A stretch of 47,842 nucleotides of DNA from Planctomycetales bacterium (lineage in GTDB: Bacteria; Planctomycetota; Planctomycetia; Pirellulales; Thermoguttaceae), in the NCBI GenBank assembly GCA_007119795.1, contig SKOZ01000073.1, positions 1 to 47,842 on the forward strand. Direction: 5' to 3'. Each line of letters starts with the position of its first letter. The stretch's first letter is position 1. The translations under genes and the position numbers were made by a program. The notes beneath the pieces are model-generated. The model made no database searches. It was not told where the DNA came from and was given only the letters and a program-made list of their open reading frames with translations. Below are positions 18,421 through 26,760 of the stretch, one piece after another.

Positions 18421-20163
18421 CTAGGAGACGGGGGCGGGTTCTCCGCGGCGCAGGGGGCGCGGGGGCTGGCCGTTGCGGCGGACGTATCCATCGATATCCG
18501 GATCGTACAGGACGTCGGTGAAGTCGTAAGGGTGCTCGACCGGCGGCGGAGCGAGGAAGTTCTCCGGCGGGGGCGGCGAGCCGCACTGCCATTCCAAGGT
18601 GGCTCCGCCCCAGGGGTTCGCCGGCGCCTTGCGGCCCGCGAACAGCGAGTACAGGAGGTAGAACAGCACGAGGAACAGGCCCGCCGAGAGGACGAAGGAG
18701 CCGATCGAGGAGAGCCAGTGGTCGGAGTGGTACTCGGGCCGGTAGGTGTAGTAGCGGCGGGGCATGCCCTGGCTGCCCATGACGAACTGCGGGAAGAAGG
18801 TGAGATTGAAGCCGATGAAGATCAGCAGGCAGGCCAGCCGGCCGGCCGTCTCGCTATACATCCGACCCGTGATCTTCGGCCACCAGTAGTGGATGCCCGC
18901 GATGAAGGCCACCATGGTGCCGCCGAACATCACGTAATGGAAGTGCGAGACCACGAAGTAGGTGTCGTGCAGCTGCACATTGACCGCCAGTGCACCCAGG
19001 AAGAGGCCCGTGAGCCCCCCGATGCCGAAGAGGAAGATGAACATCAGCGCGTAGAGCATAGGCGCGGAGAGGTCGATGGAGCCCTTGTACATGGTGGCCA
19101 GCCAGTTGAAGACCTTGATCGCCGAAGGGATGGCTACGCTGAAGGTCAGCGCGCTGAAGATCGCCGAGGCCATCACCGACTGCCCGCTGACGAACATGTG
19201 GTGCCCCCAGACCAAGAAGCCCAGAAGGGCGATGGCCACGCTGCTGAAGGCGATGAAGCGGTAGCCGAAGATCGGTTTGCGGCTGAACACCGAGATCACT
19301 TCGCTGATGATCCCCATGGCGGGGAGGATCATGATATACACGGCCGGGTGGGAATAGAACCAGAAGAAGTGCTGGAAGAGGACCGGATCGCTGGCGAAGA
19401 AGTCGCCGCCGAGGAGAACGTCCAGGGTCAGCAGGATCAGGGTGATCGCCAGCACCGGGGTGGCCAGGATCTGGATGATCGCCGTGGCGTAGAGAGCCCA
19501 GAGGAAGAGCGGCATGCGGAACCAGGTCATCCCCGGCGGGCGGAGCATGTGGATCGTGGCGATGAAGTTGATGGCCGTGAAGATCGAGCTGAAACCGAGG
19601 ATGAATACGCCGGTCATCGCGGGAATGGTCGCCGACGCCGACTCGAGGCTGAATGGGGTGTAGAAGGTCCAGCCCGTATCCAATCCGCCGCCGACGAGCA
19701 CGATAAGGAAGAAAGCGGCCCCTCCCCACCACAGGTACAGGCTGGCGAGGTTCAACCGGGGAAAGGCCATGTCTTTGGCCCCCAGCATGATGGGGAGGAT
19801 GAAGTTGCCCAGCGCCGCCGGAATGCCCGGGATGATGAACAGGAAGATCATCACGGCGCCGTGGAGGGTGAAAAGGTGGTTGTAAGTGGAGGCCCCCATG
19901 AGCACCGGCTCCGGTGAGAGGAGCTCGGTGCGGATCAGGACCGCGAAGATGCCTCCGAGGAGAAACGAGGAGAGGATGGAGACCAGGTACATCACGCCGA
20001 TCCGCTTGTGATCCAGCGTGAAGAACCAGGTGCCCATGCCGTAGAGCGTGCGGGCGAGGCGGCTCCGCCCGGGGGTGGGCGGGGAGAGCCGAACGAGGGT
20101 CTCGCCCGTGCTCGTGAGGTAGCTCGGCGCGCCGGCGGTGGGGTGGAGGGGAACGGTGCTCAT
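18421..20163 (-). CDS. ctaD: Cytochrome c oxidase subunit I, A2-type haem-copper oxidase
   Basis: The protein has 580 residues with about twelve membrane helices. It reduces O2 to water and pumps protons. Haem and CuB histidines are visible in [22 protein letters not shown] and VVSHFHYV. The usual D-channel glutamate of HPEVY is absent: the motif is YSHPAVY, the mark of A2-type oxidases such as the caa3 enzymes of thermophiles. The Asp at the D-channel mouth (AKDMAFPR) remains. The C-terminus is a long hydrophilic Pro-rich tail. The next gene upstream encodes CoxB with a fused cytochrome c, consistent with caa3 type. Confidence 0.95.
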   Translation of the reverse strand: MSTVPLHPTAGAPSYLTSTGETLVRLSPPTPGRSRLARTLYGMGTWFFTLDHKRIGVMYLVSILSSFLLGGIFAVLIRTELLSPEPVLMGASTYNHLFTLHGAVMIFLFIIPGIPAALGNFILPIMLGAKDMAFPRLNLASLYLWWGGAAFFLIVLVGGGLDTGWTFYTPFSLESASATIPAMTGVFILGFSSIFTAINFIATIHMLRPPGMTWFRMPLFLWALYATAIIQILATPVLAITLILLTLDVLLGGDFFASDPVLFQHFFWFYSHPAVYIMILPAMGIISEVISVFSRKPIFGYRFIAFSSVAIALLGFLVWGHHMFVSGQSVMASAIFSALTFSVAIPSAIKVFNWLATMYKGSIDLSAPMLYALMFIFLFGIGGLTGLFLGALAVNVQLHDTYFVVSHFHYVMFGGTMVAFIAGIHYWWPKITGRMYSETAGRLACLLIFIGFNLTFFPQFVMGSQGMPRRYYTYRPEYHSDHWLSSIGSFVLSAGLFLVLFYLLYSLFAGRKAPANPWGGATLEWQCGSPPPPENFLAPPPVEHPYDFTDVLYDPDIDGYVRRNGQPPRPLRRGEPAPVS

Positions 20164-20221
20164 GGATGGGATGCCAAAAAAGGGAACCGGTCTCGAGCCG
20201 GCGCCGCGGCGCTCGGGGCCG

Positions 20222-21220
20222 TCACGGCTCGAGCGTCTTGATGAACTCGATCAGGTAGGTGACTTCCTGGTCGCTCAGGCGGCCGCGGAAGGTGGGCATC
20301 ACGCCGGCGGGATAGCCCTCGACCATGGTGCTGGCGGGGTCGAGGATCGCGTCGCGGATGTAGTTCTCGTCGACGGTAACCGTGCGGCCGTCGCTCAGCC
20401 GGCGCTGCGCGCCGAAGGCGCCGAGCAGCGTCGGCCCGCCGCCGAGGGCGCGGGAGCCGTCGATCGAGTGGCATTGCACGCACCCGTGGCGGTTGAAGAG
20501 GAACTGGCCGGCCTCGACGGGGGTGAGGCGGTCGAAGTAGTCGGCGGCGCCGGCCAGCCACTGCTCGAATTCGCCCGGCCGGTGGACGACGACCGATCCG
20601 CCCATCAGGGAGTGTCCCGTGCCGCAGTATTCGGTGCAGAAGAAATCGTAGATCCCCGGCTCCGTGGCATGGAACCACATCTGCGTGTAGCGACCGGGAA
20701 CCACGTCCATCTTCACGCGGAAGGCGGGAATCGAGAGGCTGTGGATCACGTCCTCGGAGCGCATCGTCAGCAGCACCGGCCGGTTCACGGGGACATGGAG
20801 GTTCTCGTCCTCGGCCCCGTTCGGATAGCGGAAGTCCCACTGGAACTGCCGGGCCACCACCTCGATCGGATAGGCGTCTGCCGGCGGGGTGCGGAGGTCG
20901 AGGAAGCCGACGAACCCGGCATAGAAGATGTAGATCACGATCCCCAAGGGGATCACGCTCCAGACGACTTCGAGTCCGGTATGGTGGGCGGGGGATGCCT
21001 CCGGCCCGCGATCCGGCCGGCGGCGGTAGCGGACCACGAAGACCGTCATCAACGTCACGATCAGCGCGAAGAAGAAGATCGAAATGTACAGAACCAGGTA
21101 GAAGACCTGGTCCACCGGGTCGGCGGTGGTTGAGGCCCGCGGGGGCAGCCAGAAGGAAGGCTGCCCCTGGGCGAGCAGACTGCGTACCGACGCCTGCCAA
21201 GTGGTTGTCGAAAGGCCCAT
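20222..21220 (-). CDS. ctaC: Cytochrome c oxidase subunit II with fused cytochrome c (caa3 type)
   Basis: The protein has 332 residues: two membrane helices (about 38-60 and 83-105), a cupredoxin domain with the CuA site [12 protein letters not shown], and a C-terminal cytochrome c domain with CVQCH as haem site and a later MPTF methionine as probable sixth ligand. The conserved aromatic motif is QFQWDFRYP. The fused haem means electrons enter directly without a separate soluble cytochrome c. It lies in the minus-strand order SCO, CoxB, CoxA, CoxC. Confidence 0.95.
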   Translation of the reverse strand: MGLSTTTWQASVRSLLAQGQPSFWLPPRASTTADPVDQVFYLVLYISIFFFALIVTLMTVFVVRYRRRPDRGPEASPAHHTGLEVVWSVIPLGIVIYIFYAGFVGFLDLRTPPADAYPIEVVARQFQWDFRYPNGAEDENLHVPVNRPVLLTMRSEDVIHSLSIPAFRVKMDVVPGRYTQMWFHATEPGIYDFFCTEYCGTGHSLMGGSVVVHRPGEFEQWLAGAADYFDRLTPVEAGQFLFNRHGCVQCHSIDGSRALGGGPTLLGAFGAQRRLSDGRTVTVDENYIRDAILDPASTMVEGYPAGVMPTFRGRLSDQEVTYLIEFIKTLEP

Positions 21221-21312
21221 GGTCGCAATGGGGTTACGTCGCGTGCTGGAAGTTCCCGCGGTGTGGCTCGGCTCCCCGTTCCGCGGGCCGCGGAGGACCT
21301 GATTCAGCCCTC

Positions 21313-22254
21313 TTATCCGCTGCCTGCCGGCGTCTCGGCCTGCTGGCGGATCCGCCGGTTTCCGATCCGCCAGAAGACCAACACCATGCCGGCCAGCCCT
21401 ACGAGGGTGACCAGGGCCCCCGCACGCATCACGTTCATGGCCACCATGTACCGCCCCTGCTCGGCGTCGAACTGGAAGCAGTACAAGAGCACCAGATCGA
21501 GTGTCGAGCCGATTCGGCCCTCCCCCGCCTCAAGCAACGCCAGCCGCACCGTCTGCGGCTCGTAGACCACGCCGGTGAGATACTGCGATACTCGGCCGTC
21601 GGGAGTGACCACCACAGCGACGGCCGGGTGGGCATATTCCTCGGTCCGCGGGTCGAATGCGTAGCCGAAGCCGATAGTATCGGCCAGGAGACGAATGTCC
21701 TCTTCGCGAGACGTGACCAGAGAGTACCAGGCATCCCCCACACCGGGACGCCCATAGGCGCTAAGATACCGCTCTTTCGTGGCCTCCGCCTCCGCGGGCG
21801 TCTCCAGCGGATCGATGCTTACGGTGACCATCTGGAAGTTCTCGCCGATGTCCCACTGCAACTGCTCGAGGGCCATGAAGAGGCCGTTCAGTTGCAGGCT
21901 GCAGAGCATCGGGCAATTGGAATAGTTGAGCGTAAGGATCACCGGACGGGTACCGTCGAATGCATCCCCCAGAGTAACTGGTCCGCGGGCGGAGTCGGTG
22001 AAGGGACGATCCAGCGGGAGCTGTGCCCCGCGGTTCGGGGTGATGCCCACGCCCTGCAACTCCTCGGGCGTCGCTTCCGTGCGACCTTCCGGGGCACGAT
22101 AGACGCTGCCGTCTTCCCCGTCCCCGGCCGAAGCGATCCGGCCGAGCGGGCCGAGCCAGGCGGCAAGCACTCCCAGGGCGAGTGCCGTCCAGAGAAAACG
22201 CTGGCCGTCGCACCTCGGGACGGCCGCCGCACACGAATGATCAGGGGACGTCAT
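21313..22254 (-). CDS. SCO1/SenC-type copper chaperone
   Basis: The protein has 313 residues. It has an N-terminal hydrophobic signal/anchor (about 19-40), a thioredoxin-like domain with the copper-binding CPMLC (CxxxC) and the distant His in EYAHPAVAV, and an extra C-terminal membrane helix (LVTLVGLAGMVLVFWRI). SCO proteins deliver copper to the CuA site of CoxB, the next gene. Start chosen at the ATG at 22254, which overlaps the preceding gene's end by 14 bases; the frame is open further upstream but that reading would overlap the upstream gene extensively. Confidence 0.88.
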   Translation of the reverse strand: MTSPDHSCAAAVPRCDGQRFLWTALALGVLAAWLGPLGRIASAGDGEDGSVYRAPEGRTEATPEELQGVGITPNRGAQLPLDRPFTDSARGPVTLGDAFDGTRPVILTLNYSNCPMLCSLQLNGLFMALEQLQWDIGENFQMVTVSIDPLETPAEAEATKERYLSAYGRPGVGDAWYSLVTSREEDIRLLADTIGFGYAFDPRTEEYAHPAVAVVVTPDGRVSQYLTGVVYEPQTVRLALLEAGEGRIGSTLDLVLLYCFQFDAEQGRYMVAMNVMRAGALVTLVGLAGMVLVFWRIGNRRIRQQAETPAGSG

Positions 22255-22705
22255 CAGACGGATCCTCGATGGGAATGGGTTGAGGCGTGATTTCGTCGGG
22301 CAGTTCTGGGAGGACTTGCGTGCCGGCAGCGTTCCCGACCGGCTCCTCATCATCAATCGCCGATCCATTTGGGGCTGCGGCCTGCTCGACGAAGGGGAGG
22401 TCGAAACGCCCTTCCCCTTTGGCCAACTCGGCGACGACGCGCTCCTGGGCCAGATCGATAGGGACGGCGACGATCCCTCGCTCCGGGTCCACCCAGCGGG
22501 GACTGCCATGAAGGTTGCGGCGCTGTTCGGCGACGAGTTCAGCACGGTCACCCGGAATCACCTGGACGACCCGCTCCTCCCGAAACCGCTCCTGCGTCCA
22601 AAATACGACTACCTGGATGGCGACGATGGCGGCAAAGACCAGCAGAGCTCCCAGAAATCCAATCAGGGCAATCGTGGACGTGTGGAGATCGTGGTATCGG
22701 GCCAT
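22241..22705 (-). CDS. Small single-helix membrane protein heading the oxidase operon
   Basis: The protein has 154 residues with one membrane helix (about 12-35) and a hydrophilic outer domain rich in Asp/Glu/Pro at its end. The segment NLHGSPRWVDPERGIVAVPI is a recognisable block in small proteins encoded beside planctomycete SCO and oxidase genes. No enzymatic motif is seen. It overlaps the SCO gene, so it is probably translated with it and concerned with assembly of the oxidase; that role is inferred from position. Confidence 0.7.
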   Translation of the reverse strand: MARYHDLHTSTIALIGFLGALLVFAAIVAIQVVVFWTQERFREERVVQVIPGDRAELVAEQRRNLHGSPRWVDPERGIVAVPIDLAQERVVAELAKGEGRFDLPFVEQAAAPNGSAIDDEEPVGNAAGTQVLPELPDEITPQPIPIEDPSDDVP

Positions 22706-23118
22706 CGCAGGGCGACATCGGTTGCAGATGGGGATTTGCGCGCCGGCGGGGGCGCCGGCGTGGGATGCGGGTGGGCATCAGCCCCGCCGTGATACATCCA
22801 CCCGAAAGACTATGCCCCGCACCCATTTTCGGCTTGCGACCAATCTCCGACAAGCGTGCCGGCACGCTGCGGGGCCGCGGAAGGAGTAGTCTGCTTTTCC
22901 CCGCGCCGCGGCCGGTACGCCTTTTTCCCCCGGAGCGGGGCCGGGCGAGCGGAATGACTTCCCCCGCTGACGAAAGGGAGACACTTGTTCCCGAAGGGTG
23001 GAATTCGGGACGGATAACCCCTGGGTGGGCCATTAGTACCATTCCGGCGCGGGAGAACGCCCAGGTTTATTGCCGGCTGGCGCGGATAGGTCGGCTGGTG
23101 GCCTATTCCGGTTAAGCC

Positions 23119-23199
23119 CGGGCGGGAGGTATGGCCGACCGGGAGCGCCCCCCGGCTGCCCCCGCCGGAGGCAGCCGTCGCTTGCCTCCGAAACGCCCG
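23119..23199 (+). ncRNA. Candidate structured RNA element
   Basis: CGGGCG (23119-23124) can pair with CGCCCG (23194-23199), followed inward by GGAGG (23125-23129) with CCTCC (23185-23189) and an internal GAAA bulge. Within lies a perfect hairpin, CGGCTGCC (23153-23160) with GGCAGCCG (23170-23177). No known riboswitch consensus is recognised. High GC makes chance pairing easy, so this is tentative. Confidence 0.25.
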
Positions 23200-23315
23200 C
23201 CGAAAAACGGTTTACGCCGAAAGTCGAGCGGCCCCGGGGAAGCCCGTGCGACGGCAAGATGGAATTACATCTGCAAGCGGCAATAATTCCGGCTCGTGGT
23301 CGCGAAGAGGGGGGC

Positions 23316-23397
23316 AGCTCGCGGCGGACCGCCGAAAACACCTTTGGGCTTCCTATTCGAACAGGCCGCCCGCCGCGAGCTGGGGGGCTCGCGGCGG
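23316..23397 (+). promoter_or_regulatory. Mutually exclusive hairpin pair upstream of the NusG-like gene
   Basis: The segment CCGCCGCGAGCT (23370-23381) can pair over 12 bases with AGCTCGCGGCGG (23316-23327), or over 10 bases with CTCGCGGCGG (23388-23397) to form a tight hairpin with an 8-base loop. Only one can form at a time, the arrangement used in attenuators and other RNA switches. No T-run follows, so it is not a standard terminator. It is about 250 bases upstream of the coding start. Confidence 0.35.
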
Positions 23398-23643
23398 ACC
23401 AAAACCCGACGGGGTGTTCTTTCGGGTGGTGTTCGACTCCCGTCCTAATGCTAATGTTGAGCGTGGCTGATTGTTTCGCCTTGACAGGGGGCTGGGGAAC
23501 TGGAAGATCATGGGGCTTCCTTCGCCCGGCCGCGGGAGGAAGGCCGCGCGGGAGCCGAAAAAAAAGGTAAGTTTTCCTGCGCGCAGGGGTAGTAGTATCG
23601 GGTTCGGCACGGTTGGCCTTGTGGTGAAGGGAGGTAGACGGCG

Positions 23644-24198
23644 ATGCCCATCTTGGGTGAAGAGATCCACATCTATCCAGACACCCTCTTGGAGGGTCTG
23701 GGAATGGAGGTCGGCGCGCGCCGCTGGTGGCTGATCTATACGAAGTCGCGGCAGGAAAAGGCGTTGGCCCGGCATCTCGTGGGGGGCTCGGTTCCCTTCT
23801 ATCTTCCCCTCGTGAAAAAGACCAGCGTCCAGCGCGGGCGCACGGTTTCCGCCCACCACCCTCTTTTCACCGGCTACCTCTTTCTCTTCGGCAGCGACGA
23901 GGAGCGCGTCGTAGGCCTGACGAGCAACCGCATTTCCCGCGTGTTGGAGGTGAGCGACGGCAGGCGCCTCTACCGCGACTTGTGTCAGATCCGCCAGTTG
24001 ATCGCCAGCGACGCGCCGCTGACGGTGGAGAAACGGCTGACGTCCGGGCAGCGGGTCCGCGTCCGCAAGGGGTCGCTCGAGGGAATCGAGGGGACGGTCC
24101 TGCACCGCCGTGGGCAGTGTCGGCTCCTGGTGGCGGTGGACTTCATGCAACAGGGGGCATCGGTGGAGATCGAAGACTACCTGCTGGAGCCGGTTTGA
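23644..24198 (+). CDS. Specialised NusG paralogue (RfaH/LoaP/UpxY-like)
   Basis: The protein has 184 residues. The N-terminal NGN domain is recognisable by WWLIYTKSRQEKALARHL and the FTGYLFLF segment, and the C-terminal KOW domain by SGQRVRVRKGSLEGIEGTV. Known paralogues of this kind bind RNA polymerase and suppress pausing or termination in particular long operons, often those for polysaccharides or secondary metabolites. GGGAGGT at 23630-23636 is a good ribosome-binding site for the ATG at 23644. Core NusG normally sits with secE and rplK, which are absent here. The target operon cannot be identified in this window. Confidence 0.82.
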   Translation: MPILGEEIHIYPDTLLEGLGMEVGARRWWLIYTKSRQEKALARHLVGGSVPFYLPLVKKTSVQRGRTVSAHHPLFTGYLFLFGSDEERVVGLTSNRISRVLEVSDGRRLYRDLCQIRQLIASDAPLTVEKRLTSGQRVRVRKGSLEGIEGTVLHRRGQCRLLVAVDFMQQGASVEIEDYLLEPV

Positions 24199-24334
24199 CG
24201 GTGCCGCTAGGTCGCTCCACAGGCCGCTCCACGATGAGGCGGCCGGCGAGTGTTTTCGGCGCGAGTGAAACGGGTTCGAGTGGCAGATGCCGTGTTGGCG
24301 ATATACCGGGCACCGTACCGCGAGAGGCGTCCTG

Positions 24335-25027
24335 ATGAATGCACCAGGCTTGATGAGCGGAAACGGAAGCGGCCATCCCGTACCCACGGTCTTCCTCGTG
24401 GACGAGGACGAGGCCACGCAGCGGGTCCTCGCCGAGCTGGCGGCCTCGATGCAATACGGCTTCCAGGGCTTCTCCTCCGGCCAGGAGTTCCTCGACGCCC
24501 TGGATCCCGATCAGCCGGGCTGCCTGATCGTTGAAGTCCGGCTGCGGGGCATCAGCGGCCTCCAGCTCCAGCGGAGCCTGGCGGCCAAGGAGCTGGCCCT
24601 CCCGGTGCTCTTCCTCACCGCACACGCCGACGTACCCACGGCGGTGCGCGCCATGCGGGCCGGCGCCGTCCACTTCCTGGAAAAGCCCTTCCGCGAAGCG
24701 GAAATGTGGGATGCAATCCACGAGGCCATCCTCCTCGACGGGAACGGCCGCAAGCGGCTGGTCCGGCGGCGGTTCATCGAGGAGCGTCTGCAACGGCTGA
24801 CGATCAAGCAAGAGCAGCTTCTCGAACTGCTCGTGCAGGGCAAGCCCACTCGCGCCATTGCCGCGGAACTGGGGGTCTCCGTGCGCACGGTGGAGCTGCG
24901 ACGGGCCAAGCTGATGAAGCGGATGGAGGTGAGCACGCTCCCCGAGCTCCTTCAGCTGGCTTTGGCTTCCCGCGAGTTGCGCCGGACGATGGCACCCCTG
25001 GCGCCGACCCCCATGACCGTCTCTTGA
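24335..25027 (+). CDS. FixJ-like response regulator with Glu at the phosphoacceptor site
   Basis: The protein has 230 residues: receiver domain (about 16-130) and LuxR-type helix-turn-helix (about 150-210, with IAAELGVSVRTVELRRAKLMKR). The receiver keeps the acidic pocket (VDEDEA), the switch Thr (LFLTAHAD) and the Lys (LEKPF). The phosphoacceptor position, DVRMPG in FixJ, reads EVRLRG: Glu67 replaces Asp, and the codon is GAA at 24533-24535. The domain therefore cannot be phosphorylated in the usual way and may be locked active. GAGAGG at 24322-24327 supports the ATG at 24335. No sensor kinase gene is adjacent. Confidence 0.85.
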   Translation: MNAPGLMSGNGSGHPVPTVFLVDEDEATQRVLAELAASMQYGFQGFSSGQEFLDALDPDQPGCLIVEVRLRGISGLQLQRSLAAKELALPVLFLTAHADVPTAVRAMRAGAVHFLEKPFREAEMWDAIHEAILLDGNGRKRLVRRRFIEERLQRLTIKQEQLLELLVQGKPTRAIAAELGVSVRTVELRRAKLMKRMEVSTLPELLQLALASRELRRTMAPLAPTPMTVS

Positions 25028-25054
25028 AGACCGCCGGCGCCGCGCTCCGGCGCC

Positions 25055-25426
25055 TTACGCTTCGTCCGAAGCCTCCGCGATCCGGGAGCTGATCTCGCCG
25101 AGCGAGGTGGCGCCGGTGCGCCGGTCGTGGCGGCGATCGATCTCGCGGCGCACGGCATGGCCGACGCGGTCCGCGGCGCGATCGATGACGACGGTGAGGT
25201 CGGCATCCAAGTCTTCCACCTTGATGACCTTGCCGCCGCTGAGCGCGACCAGGATTCGACATTGCTTATCCACCCCTCCCTTCGGGCCGTTGACGTCCTC
25301 GAGATGGACCGCGACGCTGCCCAGCCGCGAGTTGAACTGCCCAAGGGCGAAGTTCAGCCGCCGTTCGATGTGGTCCTTGAGGTCCTCGCTAAGATGGATG
25401 TTGTGCCGTCGAATCTCCAACTCCAT
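25055..25426 (-). CDS. hpf: Short ribosome hibernation-promoting factor (HPF/RaiA family)
   Basis: The protein has 123 residues of the short HPF/YfiA type. Known role: binds the 30S decoding region and silences ribosomes in stationary phase. The fold is suggested by the opening ELEIRRHNIHLSEDLKDHI and the beta strands VAVHLEDVNGPKGGVDKQC with DADLTVVIDRAADRVGHAV. GGAGG lies just upstream of the ATG at 25426 (in-frame GTG at 25438 overlaps it), so the ATG is chosen. It converges with the regulator gene; a GC-rich hairpin with GGCGCC arms at 25035-25040 and 25048-25053 lies between the two and may end both transcripts. Confidence 0.83.
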   Translation of the reverse strand: MELEIRRHNIHLSEDLKDHIERRLNFALGQFNSRLGSVAVHLEDVNGPKGGVDKQCRILVALSGGKVIKVEDLDADLTVVIDRAADRVGHAVRREIDRRHDRRTGATSLGEISSRIAEASDEA

Positions 25427-25629
25427 GGCTTCCTCCACAGTGGGGGCGCGAAGCGAAAACCGGAAGAGAGCCCCCCAGCACGGGGCCCTGCTGAACTATA
25501 CGTTGCCGGCGGCGGAACGACAATTGGACCCTCCCGTTCCGAGAGTCGTTTTTCACCGGCACGCGGCCTACCATTGCGTACGGCTCCGCCTCCGAGCCGG
25601 TTCGCCCCGGATGCGAACCTTCATGGCGG

Positions 25630-25673
25630 ATGGTCGGGCGGGCATGGTCGGGCGGGCGCAGAGAAGCTATAAT
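25630..25673 (+). promoter_or_regulatory. Promoter upstream of ribF with a 14-bp tandem repeat
   Basis: TATAAT, a perfect -10 hexamer, is at 25668-25673. The -35 at 17-base spacing is poor (TGGTCG). Immediately upstream the 14-base unit ATGGTCGGGCGGGC occurs twice in tandem (25630-25657), covering the -35 position. An activator site is possible. Confidence 0.4.
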
Positions 25674-25735
25674 CGCAGTTCTTCTTGCAGCTATCGTCAT
25701 GGGAATCAACGCGAGTCCTCTTCGCCTGGGCGGCC

Positions 25736-26668
25736 GTGAAACGGATCGAGCGTCTTGACGCCACCAGCGAGGCCGTTCGCTGCGGCGCAGTGAGTATCGG
25801 CAACTTCGACGGGGTTCACCGGGGCCACGCGCGGATCGTGGAACGGCTGCTGGCGATGGCCGCAACAGTCGGCGGCCCCGCTGTGGTGTTCAGTTTTGAG
25901 CCCCATCCCGCCAGGGTGCTCCGCCCCCACTTGGCACCGACGCCCTTGGTCTGGCCGGAGCGTAAGGTCGAGCTCCTGGCGCGGCTGGGGGTGGACGCCG
26001 TGGTCCTCTACCCCACCGACGAACGACTCCTGGAGATGACGGCCCCCCAGTTCTGCAAAGAAATCCTCATCGACCGGCTCGCCGTGCGCGGATTGGTGGA
26101 GGGAACGAACTTTTTTTTCGGCCGCGACCGCGTGGGGAACGTGGAGACGTTGCGGCAGTTCGCCCGGCAGGCGGGCATCGCCCTCGAAGTGGTGCCCCCC
26201 TTGGAAATCGGCGGCCGGATGGTCTCCAGCTCGCGAATCCGGGAGTTGATCGCCGGCGGCGAGGTCGAAGCGGCGCGGACGATGCTCACCGAACCCTACC
26301 GAATCTGCGGCAGGGTGGTCCCGGGATCCGGGCGCGGCGCCGAATTGGGCTTCCCCACTGCCAATCTCTCGGATATCAAGAACCTGATCCCCGGGGAGGG
26401 GATCTTTGCGGGGCGGGCGGCGATCGACGGCGGAGAGTGGCCGGCGGCCATCAGCGTGGGGCCGAACCCGACTTTCGACGACGAGCGATTCAAGGTGGAG
26501 GTCTATCTGGACGGTCTCCGCAGCGACCTCTACGGGCGATGGCTGGAAGTCGAATTCCTCAAGCGTCTGCGGGATGTGAAAAAATACCGCACGCTCGAGG
26601 AACTCGTCGCCCAGCTCGCCCGCGACGTGGCCCAGACGCGCGAGATTGCCGGCAGGGTGGTGGTGTGA
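25736..26668 (+). CDS. ribF: Bifunctional riboflavin kinase/FAD synthetase
   Basis: The protein has 310 residues. It converts riboflavin to FMN and then FAD. The FAD synthetase domain carries SIGNFDGVHRGH (the HxGH nucleotidyltransferase motif) and SSSRIRELI (the ISSTxIR equivalent); the riboflavin kinase domain carries RGAELGFPTANL and the later FKVEVYLDG segment with the catalytic Glu. GTG 25736 gives the usual short lead before SIGNFDG; a TTG at 25685 is an in-frame alternative very close to the presumed transcription start. Confidence 0.92.
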   Translation: MKRIERLDATSEAVRCGAVSIGNFDGVHRGHARIVERLLAMAATVGGPAVVFSFEPHPARVLRPHLAPTPLVWPERKVELLARLGVDAVVLYPTDERLLEMTAPQFCKEILIDRLAVRGLVEGTNFFFGRDRVGNVETLRQFARQAGIALEVVPPLEIGGRMVSSSRIRELIAGGEVEAARTMLTEPYRICGRVVPGSGRGAELGFPTANLSDIKNLIPGEGIFAGRAAIDGGEWPAAISVGPNPTFDDERFKVEVYLDGLRSDLYGRWLEVEFLKRLRDVKKYRTLEELVAQLARDVAQTREIAGRVVV

Positions 26669-26760
26669 ACTGCGAGACCGGGCAACGCATTGATGCGGCG
26701 CGGAACAGGACGCCTATCCCTCCCCCAATGGTGTGAACTCGAATCCAGGGAACCGTTCTG

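Larger units (their letters stand above)
22706..23643. other. Long non-coding divergent region with many inverted repeats
   Basis: About 940 bases between the divergent oxidase operon and the NusG-like gene. No convincing gene. The right half contains several strong inverted repeats, listed separately. TTGACA occurs at 23481-23486, with only a weak -10 (GAAGAT at 23503-23508) after it. Confidence 0.5.

Noticed and set aside
17614..19917. 767-codon plus-strand frame opposite the oxidase genes
   Set aside because: Antisense to CoxA and CoxC, whose metal ligands and membrane helices are intact; composition is that of a shadow.
23041..23240. Possible known riboswitch (cyclic di-GMP, TPP or cobalamin class)
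   Set aside because: None of the conserved core sequences of these classes is present, only generic GC-rich pairing.
25033..25055. Rho-independent terminator between the FixJ-like gene and hpf
   Set aside because: The GGCGCC/GGCGCC hairpin is plausible but has no T-run on either strand, so it is only mentioned with hpf.
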